Source: Planktophila turicensis
GTDB lineage: Bacteria > Actinomycetota > Actinomycetes > Nanopelagicales > Nanopelagicaceae
Assembly: GCA_965234405.1 (NCBI GenBank)
Contig: OZ248346.1
Direction: 5' to 3' (one strand)
DNA length: 64,000 nt
A program made the translations under genes and the position numbers. Of this stretch, positions 32,712 through 39,833 are shown piece after piece. The notes beneath the pieces were generated by a model. That model saw only the letters and a program-made list of their open reading frames with translations. It ran no database searches and had not been told where the DNA came from. Each line of letters opens with the position of its first letter. The first letter of the stretch is position 1.

Positions 32712-33659
32712 TTACCGCGCAGGATCGAGGGCAATTTTGCCCGTTGATTCACGGGCAAGCATTGATCGGTGCGCATCGGCTGCCTCGCTGAGTGGATAGG
32801 TCGCACCAATAACAGGCTTGAGCTTTCCATCGGCGACAAGTGCAAAGAGTTCGGCAACTACATCGTTGAGCATCTCTTTGCTACCAAAACAGTTTGCAAG
32901 CCAGAAACCTGAAACTGTCTTTGAGCCGTGCATCAAAGAACCTGGGTGAATTGGTGTTGGCGCAGTGCGTGATGCCATTCCGAATGTAATGATCTTTCCG
33001 AAAGCACCGAGCGCTGCAAGGCTGTGATCGAATGTTGTTCCGCCAACCATTTCGAGGACGAGATCAACTCCGTGACCACCGTTTGCCTTGCGAAGATCTG
33101 CTTCAAGATCGCTTGATTTCGCATCGACCACAACATCTGCACCAAGCGATGTAGCAAGTGCGGATTTAGAATCTGAAGAGGTAACCGCAATTACTTTGCC
33201 GCCCCACAACTTTGCTAACTGAATTGCAATCGTGCCCACACCACCTGCTGCTGCATGCACAACAACTGATTGACCTTTCTGCAAGTTACCCATTGTCTTA
33301 AGCAGGTGCCAAGCAGTTGCGCCCTGCACCAACATGCAAAGAGCCTGCTGGTCAGTTACTGCATCTGGGATTGGAAAAAGTACAGATTTATGTGCAACTG
33401 CCTTCTGCGCATATCCCCCAGATGAAACGCTCGCTAGATAACGCTTTCCATCATGTGTTCCAACAACTTCGATACCTGGAATCATCGGCAGTGTTTGGGG
33501 CGAGAGATAAGAGTTTTCGGTTTGGTGTGTATCTGCATAATTAATACCAACTGCAGTCACATCAAGAACTACCTCATCTGTGCCAGCGACGGGATCGGCA
33601 AGATCCACGTACTTCATGACATCAGGGCCGCCAAATGCTGTTATCTGAATAGCTTTCAT
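32712..33659 (-). CDS. Zinc-independent quinone oxidoreductase (MDR family)
   Basis: The 315-residue protein is a medium-chain dehydrogenase/reductase of the QOR class. It has the NADPH-binding VVHAAAGGVGTIAIQLAKLW segment (GxGxxG-type AAGGVG, residues about 134-140) and lacks the catalytic and structural zinc cysteines. VGINYADTHQTENSY marks the substrate side. It probably reduces quinones or enones with NADPH. TAAGGT lies 6 nt before the ATG (leaderless type), overlapping a 13-bp inverted repeat. Confidence 0.88.
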   Translation of the reverse strand: MKAIQITAFGGPDVMKYVDLADPVAGTDEVVLDVTAVGINYADTHQTENSYLSPQTLPMIPGIEVVGTHDGKRYLASVSSGGYAQKAVAHKSVLFPIPDAVTDQQALCMLVQGATAWHLLKTMGNLQKGQSVVVHAAAGGVGTIAIQLAKLWGGKVIAVTSSDSKSALATSLGADVVVDAKSSDLEADLRKANGGHGVDLVLEMVGGTTFDHSLAALGAFGKIITFGMASRTAPTPIHPGSLMHGSKTVSGFWLANCFGSKEMLNDVVAELFALVADGKLKPVIGATYPLSEAADAHRSMLARESTGKIALDPAR

Positions 33660-33664
33660 TGTTA

Positions 33665-33677
33665 GACCTTATAGGTC
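33665..33677. promoter_or_regulatory. Inverted repeat overlapping the quinone reductase promoter
   Basis: GACCT-TAT-AGGTC (33665-33677) is a perfect 5-bp inverted repeat overlapping the minus-strand -10 TAAGGT (33671-33666); a TGGAAA -35 lies 17 bp upstream (33694-33689). The repeat may be an operator for a redox regulator. It also lies 4 nt after the stop of the small Cys-rich gene. Confidence 0.35.
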
Positions 33678-33681
33678 GTGG

Positions 33682-33849
33682 CTACTTCTTTCCAAAGATT
33701 CTTGAAAAGAGACCAGGTTCTTTTGGATCATTCTGGTGACCCTGGCAACGATCTGCTTTCTTTACGCCCTTGAGAGCAATCTCGATGTGATTGCCACATC
33801 CTGCCCATGTTGGCTTTCCGCACTTGCGGCATGTGGTCTTATGACACAT
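33682..33849 (-). CDS. Small Cys-rich (putative zinc-binding) protein, 55 residues
   Basis: Starts at 33849 after AAGGAGAAGGAAT, giving MCHKTTCRKCGKPTWAGCGN and then HIEIALKGVKKADRCQGH and a basic tail GLFSRIFGKK. The pattern MC-x4-CxxC-x4-W-x-GCG-x-H with a later RC suggests a small metal or thiol centre; related short proteins are widespread in Actinobacteria without assigned function. It overlaps the end of the CoA-disulfide reductase gene by 11 nt. A shorter relative lies at the other end of the same operon (36172-36288). Confidence 0.82.
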   Translation of the reverse strand: MCHKTTCRKCGKPTWAGCGNHIEIALKGVKKADRCQGHQNDPKEPGLFSRIFGKK

Positions 33850-35491
33850 ATTCCTTCTCCTTATTTGTAGTTGCTGCAGGCGAATTACTCCAGGTGAGAT
33901 AGCCGCCGTCAAGATTTACTGCGTTGAATCCGAGTTCTTTAAGCAACATGGTTGCCGTGTGCCCGCGTTGACCAACTTGGCAATTAACGAGGACATCTTT
34001 ATTCGTAAGTTCTGCAACGCGATTACGGATTTCATCTACCGGCATCGACATTGCGCCTGGGATGGAACCTGCTGCGTATTCAGAAGATGTGCGAACATCT
34101 ACAAGCTGGAATCCACGATCTTCAAATTCATCAATCTGGCTCCATTGCGCAGTTTCAAGAAGACCGCTCATCATATTTTCGGCGATATAGCCGAGCATGT
34201 TGATTGGATCCTTTGCTGAACCAAATGGCGGCGCATAAGCAAGCTCAAGATCTGCAAGCTCAGGTGCGGTTATGCCGCCGCGAATCGCAGTAGCGATAAC
34301 GTCGATGCGCTTATCAACGCCCTCGATACCGACCCCTTGTGCTCCAAGGATTTCGCCTGTCTTCGCATCAAAGATCATCTTTAGCGCCATCTGCTTTGCA
34401 CCTGGGTAATAGCCAGCGTGTGAATTAGGGTGTGTGTGAATGACCTTGAATGCACGACCAGATGCTGAAAGTCGCTTTTCGTTCCAACCAGTTGCAGCAA
34501 TCATGAGGTTAAAGACTTTTACGATTGCAGTTCCGATCGTCTTCACAGGTCTAGTTGTACGACCAGCGATGTGATCGGCCACTACTCGACCATGTCGATT
34601 TGCCAGGTTTGCAAGTGGAACAAGGGTAGAACTTCCATCTATCGCATCTGTCTTTTCAGCGACATCGCCAACAGCGTAGATATCCGGGTTACTGGTGCGA
34701 TTGAAATCATCAACATCAATTCCACCGCGAGTTCCGATTGTTAGGCCAGCTTCTTTCGCAAGTTTGATGTCAGGACGTACGCCAATTGCCAAAATGATCA
34801 TCTCTGCAGGAAGGACAACTCCGTTAGATAGAACCACATTTGATTCCGTAATCTCTTGCGCAGATGCTCCAAGATGAAGTTCGACTTTGTTCTTGATCAT
34901 TTCCTTTGCAACCAACGTTGCCATTTCAGGATCAAGTGGGGCAAGAAGCTGAGGAGAAGCCTCAACTACCGTTGTTTTGATTCCCTTATGAATGAGGTTT
35001 TCAGCAATCTCCACTCCGATAAAGCCACCACCGATTACAACAGCGTTAGCTGGCTTCTGGGAGACGCGGTTAAAAATCTTTTCCACATCTTCAACAGTTC
35101 GAAGCGTCATGGCACGTTCGATGCCTGGAATAGGGGGAACAATTGGAGAAGCCCCGGGGCTCATAACTAACTTGTCATAGCTAAGTTCGTAGCTCTCGCC
35201 ACTGAGTTCATTCTTTACCTTGATGGTTTTTGCAGATGGGTTGATGGACTCAACTTCAGATGCAATACGTACATCGAGTCTGAAGCGTGCATGCAGGCTC
35301 GCAGGTGTCTGAAGTAAAAGTGCATCTTCTTCTTCAATCACGCCGCCGACGTAATATGGCAAACCGCAGTTCGCATATGAAACATGGCCGCTCTTCTCGA
35401 GGACAATGATTTCTGCATCAGCATCGAGCCTGCGCATACGTGTTGCTGCGGACATGCCGCCAGCAACTCCACCAATAATTACAATTCTCAT
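33839..35491 (-). CDS. CoA-disulfide reductase / rhodanese fusion (persulfide reductase)
   Basis: The 550-residue protein has an N-terminal FAD site (IIGGVAGGMSAATRMRR), the single active cysteine Cys42 in YANCGLPYYVGG that defines CoA-disulfide reductases, an NADH-binding VVIGGGFIGVEIAENL segment, an FAD segment YAVGDVAEK, and a C-terminal rhodanese domain (residues about 455-535) with active Cys504 in NCQVGQRGHT. Fusions of this kind reduce CoA-persulfide and polysulfides with NAD(P)H. The start overlaps the rhodanese gene stop by one base. It is cytosolic. Confidence 0.9.
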   Translation of the reverse strand: MRIVIIGGVAGGMSAATRMRRLDADAEIIVLEKSGHVSYANCGLPYYVGGVIEEEDALLLQTPASLHARFRLDVRIASEVESINPSAKTIKVKNELSGESYELSYDKLVMSPGASPIVPPIPGIERAMTLRTVEDVEKIFNRVSQKPANAVVIGGGFIGVEIAENLIHKGIKTTVVEASPQLLAPLDPEMATLVAKEMIKNKVELHLGASAQEITESNVVLSNGVVLPAEMIILAIGVRPDIKLAKEAGLTIGTRGGIDVDDFNRTSNPDIYAVGDVAEKTDAIDGSSTLVPLANLANRHGRVVADHIAGRTTRPVKTIGTAIVKVFNLMIAATGWNEKRLSASGRAFKVIHTHPNSHAGYYPGAKQMALKMIFDAKTGEILGAQGVGIEGVDKRIDVIATAIRGGITAPELADLELAYAPPFGSAKDPINMLGYIAENMMSGLLETAQWSQIDEFEDRGFQLVDVRTSSEYAAGSIPGAMSMPVDEIRNRVAELTNKDVLVNCQVGQRGHTATMLLKELGFNAVNLDGGYLTWSNSPAATTNKEKEYVS

Positions 35492-35874
35492 TAGTTGGTA
35501 ACCAAAGGCAATCCAGCTGAAACCCAGTCTTCAACCCCTGCATTGAGATTGAACAGATTTGTGAAGCCGGCATCTTTCATACGATCCACTGCGACCTGAG
35601 ATCGACGTCCACTGCGGCAATAAACGGCATACGTAGCGCTCTTATCCAGCTTTGCAATTTCGGAATCAAAGTTCATGGCTTCGACATCGACATTGATGGC
35701 ATTTTCTAAATGCCCGCTCATGAATTCACCAGAAGTACGAACATCTAATGTGATAACTCCTGCTTCTTTCACCTTGGCCTGAAAGTCTTCTGCCCCAAGA
35801 TTTGCTGACTCAGAAGTTCCGCAGCCAGTAAGGAAGATGATTGAAACGGCAACAGCCGAAATAAGTTTTTTCAT
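35491..35874 (-). CDS. Rhodanese-domain lipoprotein (sulfurtransferase)
   Basis: The 127-residue protein has a lipoprotein signal (MKKLISAVAVSIIFLTGC, lipobox Cys18) and a single rhodanese domain with LDVRTSGEFMSGHLENAINV and active Cys86 in YCRSGRRS. It would sit on the outer face of the plasma membrane and move sulfane sulfur. The stop overlaps the start of the CoA-disulfide reductase fusion. It follows the CsoR-family regulator by 7 nt. Confidence 0.92.
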   Translation of the reverse strand: MKKLISAVAVSIIFLTGCGTSESANLGAEDFQAKVKEAGVITLDVRTSGEFMSGHLENAINVDVEAMNFDSEIAKLDKSATYAVYCRSGRRSQVAVDRMKDAGFTNLFNLNAGVEDWVSAGLPLVTN

Positions 35875-35881
35875 GATGCTC

Positions 35882-36169
35882 CTATGCGAGACTTAAAAAT
35901 AGTTTTTGTAGCTGAGCAGTAACTTGCTCTTGGTTGTTTTTGCCTTCAACGAGACATTCTTTGAGGCTTGCTGAAATGAGGGTAAAGGCGGCTGTATTAA
36001 CAGCCTTCGATACAGCCGACATCTGAATGACAATCTCGTCACAATTGCGACCTTCTTCGAGCATTCGTACAACTGCCCCGAGTTGTCCCTGTGCGCGCTT
36101 AACTCGCTTTGCAATTGCAACGAGTTGTTCTTCGTCAGAGAGAACGTGTGAAACCTTCTTTTCGGCCAC
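35882..36169 (-). CDS. CsoR/DUF156-family repressor, CstR-like (persulfide-sensing type)
   Basis: The 95-residue protein is the all-helical CsoR family: KRVKRAQGQLGAVVRMLEEG, then NCDEIVIQMSAVSKAVNTAA. Cys43 and Cys72 are 29 residues apart, as in CsoR and CstR. The copper-ligand histidine four residues before the second Cys is Ser68 here, so Cu(I) sensing is unlikely and cysteine persulfide sensing (CstR) fits, supported by the rhodanese genes. The start is GTG at 36169, 2 nt after the previous stop; GTG at 36181 is possible. A matching operator lies upstream. Confidence 0.85.
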   Translation of the reverse strand: MAEKKVSHVLSDEEQLVAIAKRVKRAQGQLGAVVRMLEEGRNCDEIVIQMSAVSKAVNTAAFTLISASLKECLVEGKNNQEQVTAQLQKLFLSLA

Positions 36170-36171
36170 GA

Positions 36172-36288
36172 TTAGCCACACTTACAGATTTGATCTTGTG
36201 GGACGCCAGCAAGCGCCTCATCTACATGCTGCCCGCAGCCTGACCATGTGTATTTCTTGCAGGTATTACAGATTACGCGTGAGCACAT
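36172..36288 (-). CDS. Very small Cys-rich protein, 38 residues
   Basis: An ATG at 36288, 6 nt after AAAGGAG, opens a 38-codon frame: MCSRVICNTCKKYTWSGCGQ, then HVDEALAGVPQDQICKCG. It matches the 55-residue protein at 33682-33849 in its MC-x4-CxxC-x4-W-x-GCG-x-H core and in a later Cys-containing end, so it is a real gene and not a chance frame. It is the first gene of the persulfide operon, directly behind the operator-containing promoter. Function unknown; a thiol or zinc centre is likely. Confidence 0.82.
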   Translation of the reverse strand: MCSRVICNTCKKYTWSGCGQHVDEALAGVPQDQICKCG

Positions 36289-36321
36289 TCTTTTCTCCTT
36301 TAAATTCGTGCCGATGGGCAG

Positions 36322-36352
36322 AATCTAGCATACCCCCTAGGGTATACGTCAA
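36322..36352 (-). promoter_or_regulatory. Promoter of the persulfide operon
   Basis: On the minus strand TTGACG (36352-36347) and TAGATT (36327-36322) are separated by 19 bp. The long spacer is filled by the CsoR-type operator. The predicted transcript has a leader of about 25 nt with an AAAGGAG ribosome binding site. Long spacers with a central operator are common for CsoR-family and related repressors. Confidence 0.65.
36330..36345. promoter_or_regulatory. CsoR/CstR-type operator
   Basis: ATACCC-CCTA-GGGTAT is a perfect 6-bp inverted repeat with a 4-bp spacer, the G/C-tract pattern bound by CsoR-family repressors. It sits wholly inside the -35/-10 spacer of the promoter of the operon that encodes the CstR-like protein, so it is most likely the autoregulatory site. 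Confidence 0.8.
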
Positions 36353-36357
36353 GGAGG

Positions 36358-37530
36358 CTAGAAGTACTTTCTGAGCGCCTTTCGGAGCCTGCCCCAGAGG
36401 CCAGCAACCTGCTTGGAAGGGGCGACCTTTATGACTTTATCTTTCGCTGGTTCATCAGGCGTGATCACATCCTTAAGAGCAGGCGAGTTCTGATCTAAGG
36501 AGTCGGCGATGATTCCAATATTTGCAACAATTGAAAGCCCTCGGACGATCTGCTCTTGATCTACATCTTTTCCATCTTCAATCAGGGTCTCGGCTAAGGC
36601 AGATCCCGCCTCGCGAGCATCATCGGTTGGAGAAGAAGAGAAATCATTAATGTCATCAGGTAACTCAACATGAGCAGAGATTGCATAACTTGCGGCGGAA
36701 AGTGCGACAGCAATCTGCTTCTTTGTTGAATCAGCAATTCCACCTTCTACTGCTGAATCAAAGAGAGTTCTTGCAATGGTTCGAACCTGTACGAGTGTGT
36801 GCTCGGCAGCTATGCCTTCAATGTAGAGCTCTTCGGCAACATCTTTTTCCGCAGTGGGAAACCAACGTGCATGACTTCGAGCTTCAACAGATTGAGATCT
36901 AATTGCTGGAACTTCTTCAACAAGAAGTCGAGCTGAAGCTAACCATTGACCAGCGTCTTTCTGCGTATAGCCAGCAGCTACGCCCTCGGACATTTCTGCA
37001 AGTAATTCTGCGGCCTTCTTGCTCACCCGAGCAATCTGCTCACGCGCACGATCAGCTGGAGTCTTTGGATGAGAAAAATATGAGAAGACGATTGCGACAG
37101 CGGCGCCGATTAATGTGGAACCAAGACGATGTGCAGCAGTAGTTTGTGAGATACCTGGACCAATAACAATCAAGGCTGTAACGGGAACGTTGACCGATGC
37201 AACTTCGCCAAGATGCAATGCACGGGCCACAACTGCGCAGAGAATAATGGTGGTTGCAATTGCGATGAATCCAAAGTCAAAGATAGAGACAGCTAGTAGC
37301 GCCGTTCCGGCACCAATAGCAGTGCCGACGATCTGGCCGAAACCCTCACGGATTGATTTATGCAGTGAGATTCGAATACTGAGAGTTGAAACAATTGCAG
37401 CGACGACTCCCCCGCCTTCAACTACTGAGTCGCCGATAAACCAAGCCACGCCGCCTGATAAACCAGCGACGGCAATCTGACGGACCCATTGCTTGCGGTT
37501 GGTAAATAGCCTCAGAAATCGTTTTAACAT
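36358..37530 (-). CDS. FUSC/aromatic-acid-exporter-like membrane protein
   Basis: The 390-residue protein has an N-terminal membrane half (residues about 15-150, around 4-5 hydrophobic segments) with TLSIRISLHKSIREGFGQIV and GTAIGAGTALLAV, and a long soluble C-terminal half. This is the pattern of the FUSC / ArAE domain found in efflux proteins. Substrate is unknown. It is divergent from the CoA-binding gene; TAAACT (37544-37539) is a possible -10. Its stop lies only 6 nt before the -35 of the persulfide operon. Confidence 0.75.
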   Translation of the reverse strand: MLKRFLRLFTNRKQWVRQIAVAGLSGGVAWFIGDSVVEGGGVVAAIVSTLSIRISLHKSIREGFGQIVGTAIGAGTALLAVSIFDFGFIAIATTIILCAVVARALHLGEVASVNVPVTALIVIGPGISQTTAAHRLGSTLIGAAVAIVFSYFSHPKTPADRAREQIARVSKKAAELLAEMSEGVAAGYTQKDAGQWLASARLLVEEVPAIRSQSVEARSHARWFPTAEKDVAEELYIEGIAAEHTLVQVRTIARTLFDSAVEGGIADSTKKQIAVALSAASYAISAHVELPDDINDFSSSPTDDAREAGSALAETLIEDGKDVDQEQIVRGLSIVANIGIIADSLDQNSPALKDVITPDEPAKDKVIKVAPSKQVAGLWGRLRKALRKYF

Positions 37531-37558
37531 TGAGAGCGAGTTTACGCCTCACTAGGAT
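37530..37558 (+). promoter_or_regulatory. Leaderless promoter of the CoA-binding protein gene
   Basis: TTGAGA (37530-37535), a 17-bp spacer, then TAGGAT (37553-37558), followed by exactly 6 nt and the ATG at 37565. This is the best complete example in the window of a promoter whose predicted start is the first base of the start codon. The -35 overlaps the start codon of the divergent FUSC gene. Confidence 0.65.
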
Positions 37559-37564
37559 GAGCGC

Positions 37565-37969
37565 ATGGCTCTCAACGCAGTAGAAATCTCAAAACTTCTC
37601 AGAGAGTCGAAATCTGTCGCAATCGTGGGGATATCGGATAAGCCAGATCGACCAAGCTATGGTGTCGCCCAATACTTACTTGAGAATTCTCATTATGAAA
37701 TCTTTTTTGTGAATCCACTTCTTGATGAGGTTTTAGGCAAGAAGGTTTATAAGTCACTTAAAGAGATACCCGACCATATAGATATCGTGGATGTATTTCG
37801 TAAGCCTGCCGATTGCCCGGAAGTATTGGCTGAGAGCATCGAAATCGGTGCAAGTTCGATTTGGTTACAGCTTGGAATCTCTGTCCCTGAGGTGGAAATT
37901 GCTGGAAATGCTGCAGGTCTAACAGTTGTAATGGATCGCTGTATCAAAATTGATTATGCAGTGTTATAG
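37565..37969 (+). CDS. CoA-binding domain protein (YccU type)
   Basis: The 134-residue protein is a stand-alone Rossmann CoA-binding domain: KSVAIVGISDKPDRPSYGVA, FVNPLLDEVLGKKVYKSL, IVDVFRKPADCPEVL and a final GLTVVMDRCIKID with the conserved Cys. Such proteins bind CoA or acyl-CoA; no physiological role is firmly assigned. It ends 16 nt from the convergent ABC permease gene and no terminator is visible. Confidence 0.85.
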   Translation: MALNAVEISKLLRESKSVAIVGISDKPDRPSYGVAQYLLENSHYEIFFVNPLLDEVLGKKVYKSLKEIPDHIDIVDVFRKPADCPEVLAESIEIGASSIWLQLGISVPEVEIAGNAAGLTVVMDRCIKIDYAVL

Positions 37970-37985
37970 CTAATCTTCTTGAGAA

Positions 37986-38873
37986 TTAACCCTTTGTAGA
38001 ACCGAGAGTAAGCCCTGCGATAAATTGCTTACGCAATATAAAGAACATAATCACAGTAGGCGCGGCCGCAATGATTGCTCCGGCTGCCAACAAGTTGAAG
38101 TCTGTGACATATTGACCTTGCAAACGACGTAGCGCTGACGTAATTGGGCGCTTTGAGTCATCGGACATCAATACCAACGCCCAGAAGAACTCGTTGTAAA
38201 TCCAAGTTGTCATAAGAACGCTTAGCGCAGCTAAAGCTGGACGCAATAGCGGCAAGATGACGTTCCAGTAATGGCGGAATACATTCGCGCCATCGATAGT
38301 TGCTGATTCAGAAATCTCTTTTGGAATCGTCTTCATGTAAGAAGAGAGCACGAAGGTTGCAAAACCGACTTGGAAGCCGACGTGGACCAGAATCAAGCCA
38401 CCGTAGTTGTTGTACAACAAGTTACGGTTACCAAATAGTTCGCCGACCCAGATAAACATCCAGAAGACTGGGATGTAGGTAAGAACGATTGGGAGCATAT
38501 TTCCGGCTGTGAAGAGCAGGAGGAGTGTGAGATTAAATTTATATTGGTAGCGAGTTACGACGAAGGCAACAAGTGAACCGAAGAATAAGGTCAAGATCAC
38601 TGATGGAACTGTCACGATAAGTGAGTTCAGGAGGTACTTACCAATTTCCATTTCTTGTACGGCGTTGATGTAATTATCAAAAGTAAGACGACGTGGCCAA
38701 GAGAAAATACCGTAAGAAATAATGTCGTTGTATGGACGAAGTGATGTCCACACAGTCCAGAGGATTGGGAAGATCCAGACAAAAGCAAAAATTCCGATGA
38801 AGATTGAAATGACGGTGTCTTTACGCTTCTGGCTATTGCGATACTGCTCGCTCTGAACTACACCGGTGCTCAT
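37986..38873 (-). CDS. CUT1 ABC sugar transporter permease (MalG-type)
   Basis: The 295-residue permease has six predicted membrane segments and the C-terminal EAA loop ESATIDGANVFRHYWNVILP that contacts the ATPase. It ends ILRKQFIAGLTLGSTKG, as typical for MalG-type subunits. The start overlaps the upstream permease gene by 4 nt. It forms the membrane channel with that protein. Substrate is not clear from sequence; CUT1 systems import di-/oligosaccharides, polyols and glycosides. Confidence 0.92.
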   Translation of the reverse strand: MSTGVVQSEQYRNSQKRKDTVISIFIGIFAFVWIFPILWTVWTSLRPYNDIISYGIFSWPRRLTFDNYINAVQEMEIGKYLLNSLIVTVPSVILTLFFGSLVAFVVTRYQYKFNLTLLLLFTAGNMLPIVLTYIPVFWMFIWVGELFGNRNLLYNNYGGLILVHVGFQVGFATFVLSSYMKTIPKEISESATIDGANVFRHYWNVILPLLRPALAALSVLMTTWIYNEFFWALVLMSDDSKRPITSALRRLQGQYVTDFNLLAAGAIIAAAPTVIMFFILRKQFIAGLTLGSTKG

Positions 38874-39781
38874 TTGAGATCCTCTTTGAAGCTAATTCGA
38901 AGATAAGTGATGATTGGGACGATGCAGAGAAGGAGAAGGATTACCGCGTAGGCAGCGCCCTTCATAGAGATTCCCTGACCAGCGAAGTTCTGGAAAACCA
39001 AGAGGTTGAGCAATGGGAAGATTGTTGGGCTTCCGTAGATGATGTAAACCAAGTCGAATGCTCGGAGAGATTCGATCAAGGTAATGACCACGATGATGAT
39101 GTTTACAGGCTGCATCGTTGGCAAAATGATCTTTCGGAAGATCTGCCATTCGGTTGCACCATCGATAGCTGCAGCTTCTTTGAGCGCTGGATCAACAGAT
39201 TTCAGACCTGATAAATAGAGAAGCATGATGTAGCCAATATGTCGCCACGATGCGATTCCAAGGATGACCCAAGTATTGATTTTGGGGTCACCATAAATAG
39301 AGATTGCGTTACCAATATCGCGACCCATAAGGCCCTGTACGAAACCCCCTGGTTGCAACATAAAGTTCCAGATGATTCCGATGACGGCTAGTGAGAGAAC
39401 AACAGGTAAGTAATAAATAGATTCGTAGAAAGCGTGACCCTTGATGCCGCGATCAATCTGATACGCCAACATGATTCCGAGTGGCGTTGCAATCAGCACG
39501 AAGAAGGCGAGCCAAATTCCGTTGTTCTTCAGCGCCTGATAAAAAAGTGGGTTATTTACAAAAATATTCTTATAGTTCTGAATTCCAGCCCACTGAATAT
39601 CCTTAAGGCGGATTCCGTTCCAATATGTAAACGAGAGAATAATCGTTACAACTGCTGGTACCCAGAGAAGAATAATTTGGAGAAGTGTTGGAATTCCAAC
39701 AAATGTCGCGAGTGTAAAGCGATCTGTTTTGGAAAGAGTACGGCGGCTACGAATTTTCTTATCCGTAGCCGCCGTCTTCAT
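38870..39781 (-). CDS. CUT1 ABC sugar transporter permease (MalF-type)
   Basis: The 303-residue permease has six membrane segments and the EAA motif EAAAIDGATEWQIFRKIILP. It pairs with the MalG-type gene that overlaps its 3' end. The binding-protein gene lies 52 nt upstream. No ATPase gene is in the cluster. Confidence 0.92.
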   Translation of the reverse strand: MKTAATDKKIRSRRTLSKTDRFTLATFVGIPTLLQIILLWVPAVVTIILSFTYWNGIRLKDIQWAGIQNYKNIFVNNPLFYQALKNNGIWLAFFVLIATPLGIMLAYQIDRGIKGHAFYESIYYLPVVLSLAVIGIIWNFMLQPGGFVQGLMGRDIGNAISIYGDPKINTWVILGIASWRHIGYIMLLYLSGLKSVDPALKEAAAIDGATEWQIFRKIILPTMQPVNIIIVVITLIESLRAFDLVYIIYGSPTIFPLLNLLVFQNFAGQGISMKGAAYAVILLLLCIVPIITYLRISFKEDLK

Positions 39782-39833
39782 GTCTTTATCTTACTATCGA
39801 TTTAACTATTTAACAACCGAAGTCATTAATTAA

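Noticed and set aside
35882..36169. Copper-sensing CsoR
   Set aside because: Both cysteines are present but the required histidine is serine, and the operon encodes sulfur-transfer proteins and no copper exporter or metallochaperone. Not fully excluded.
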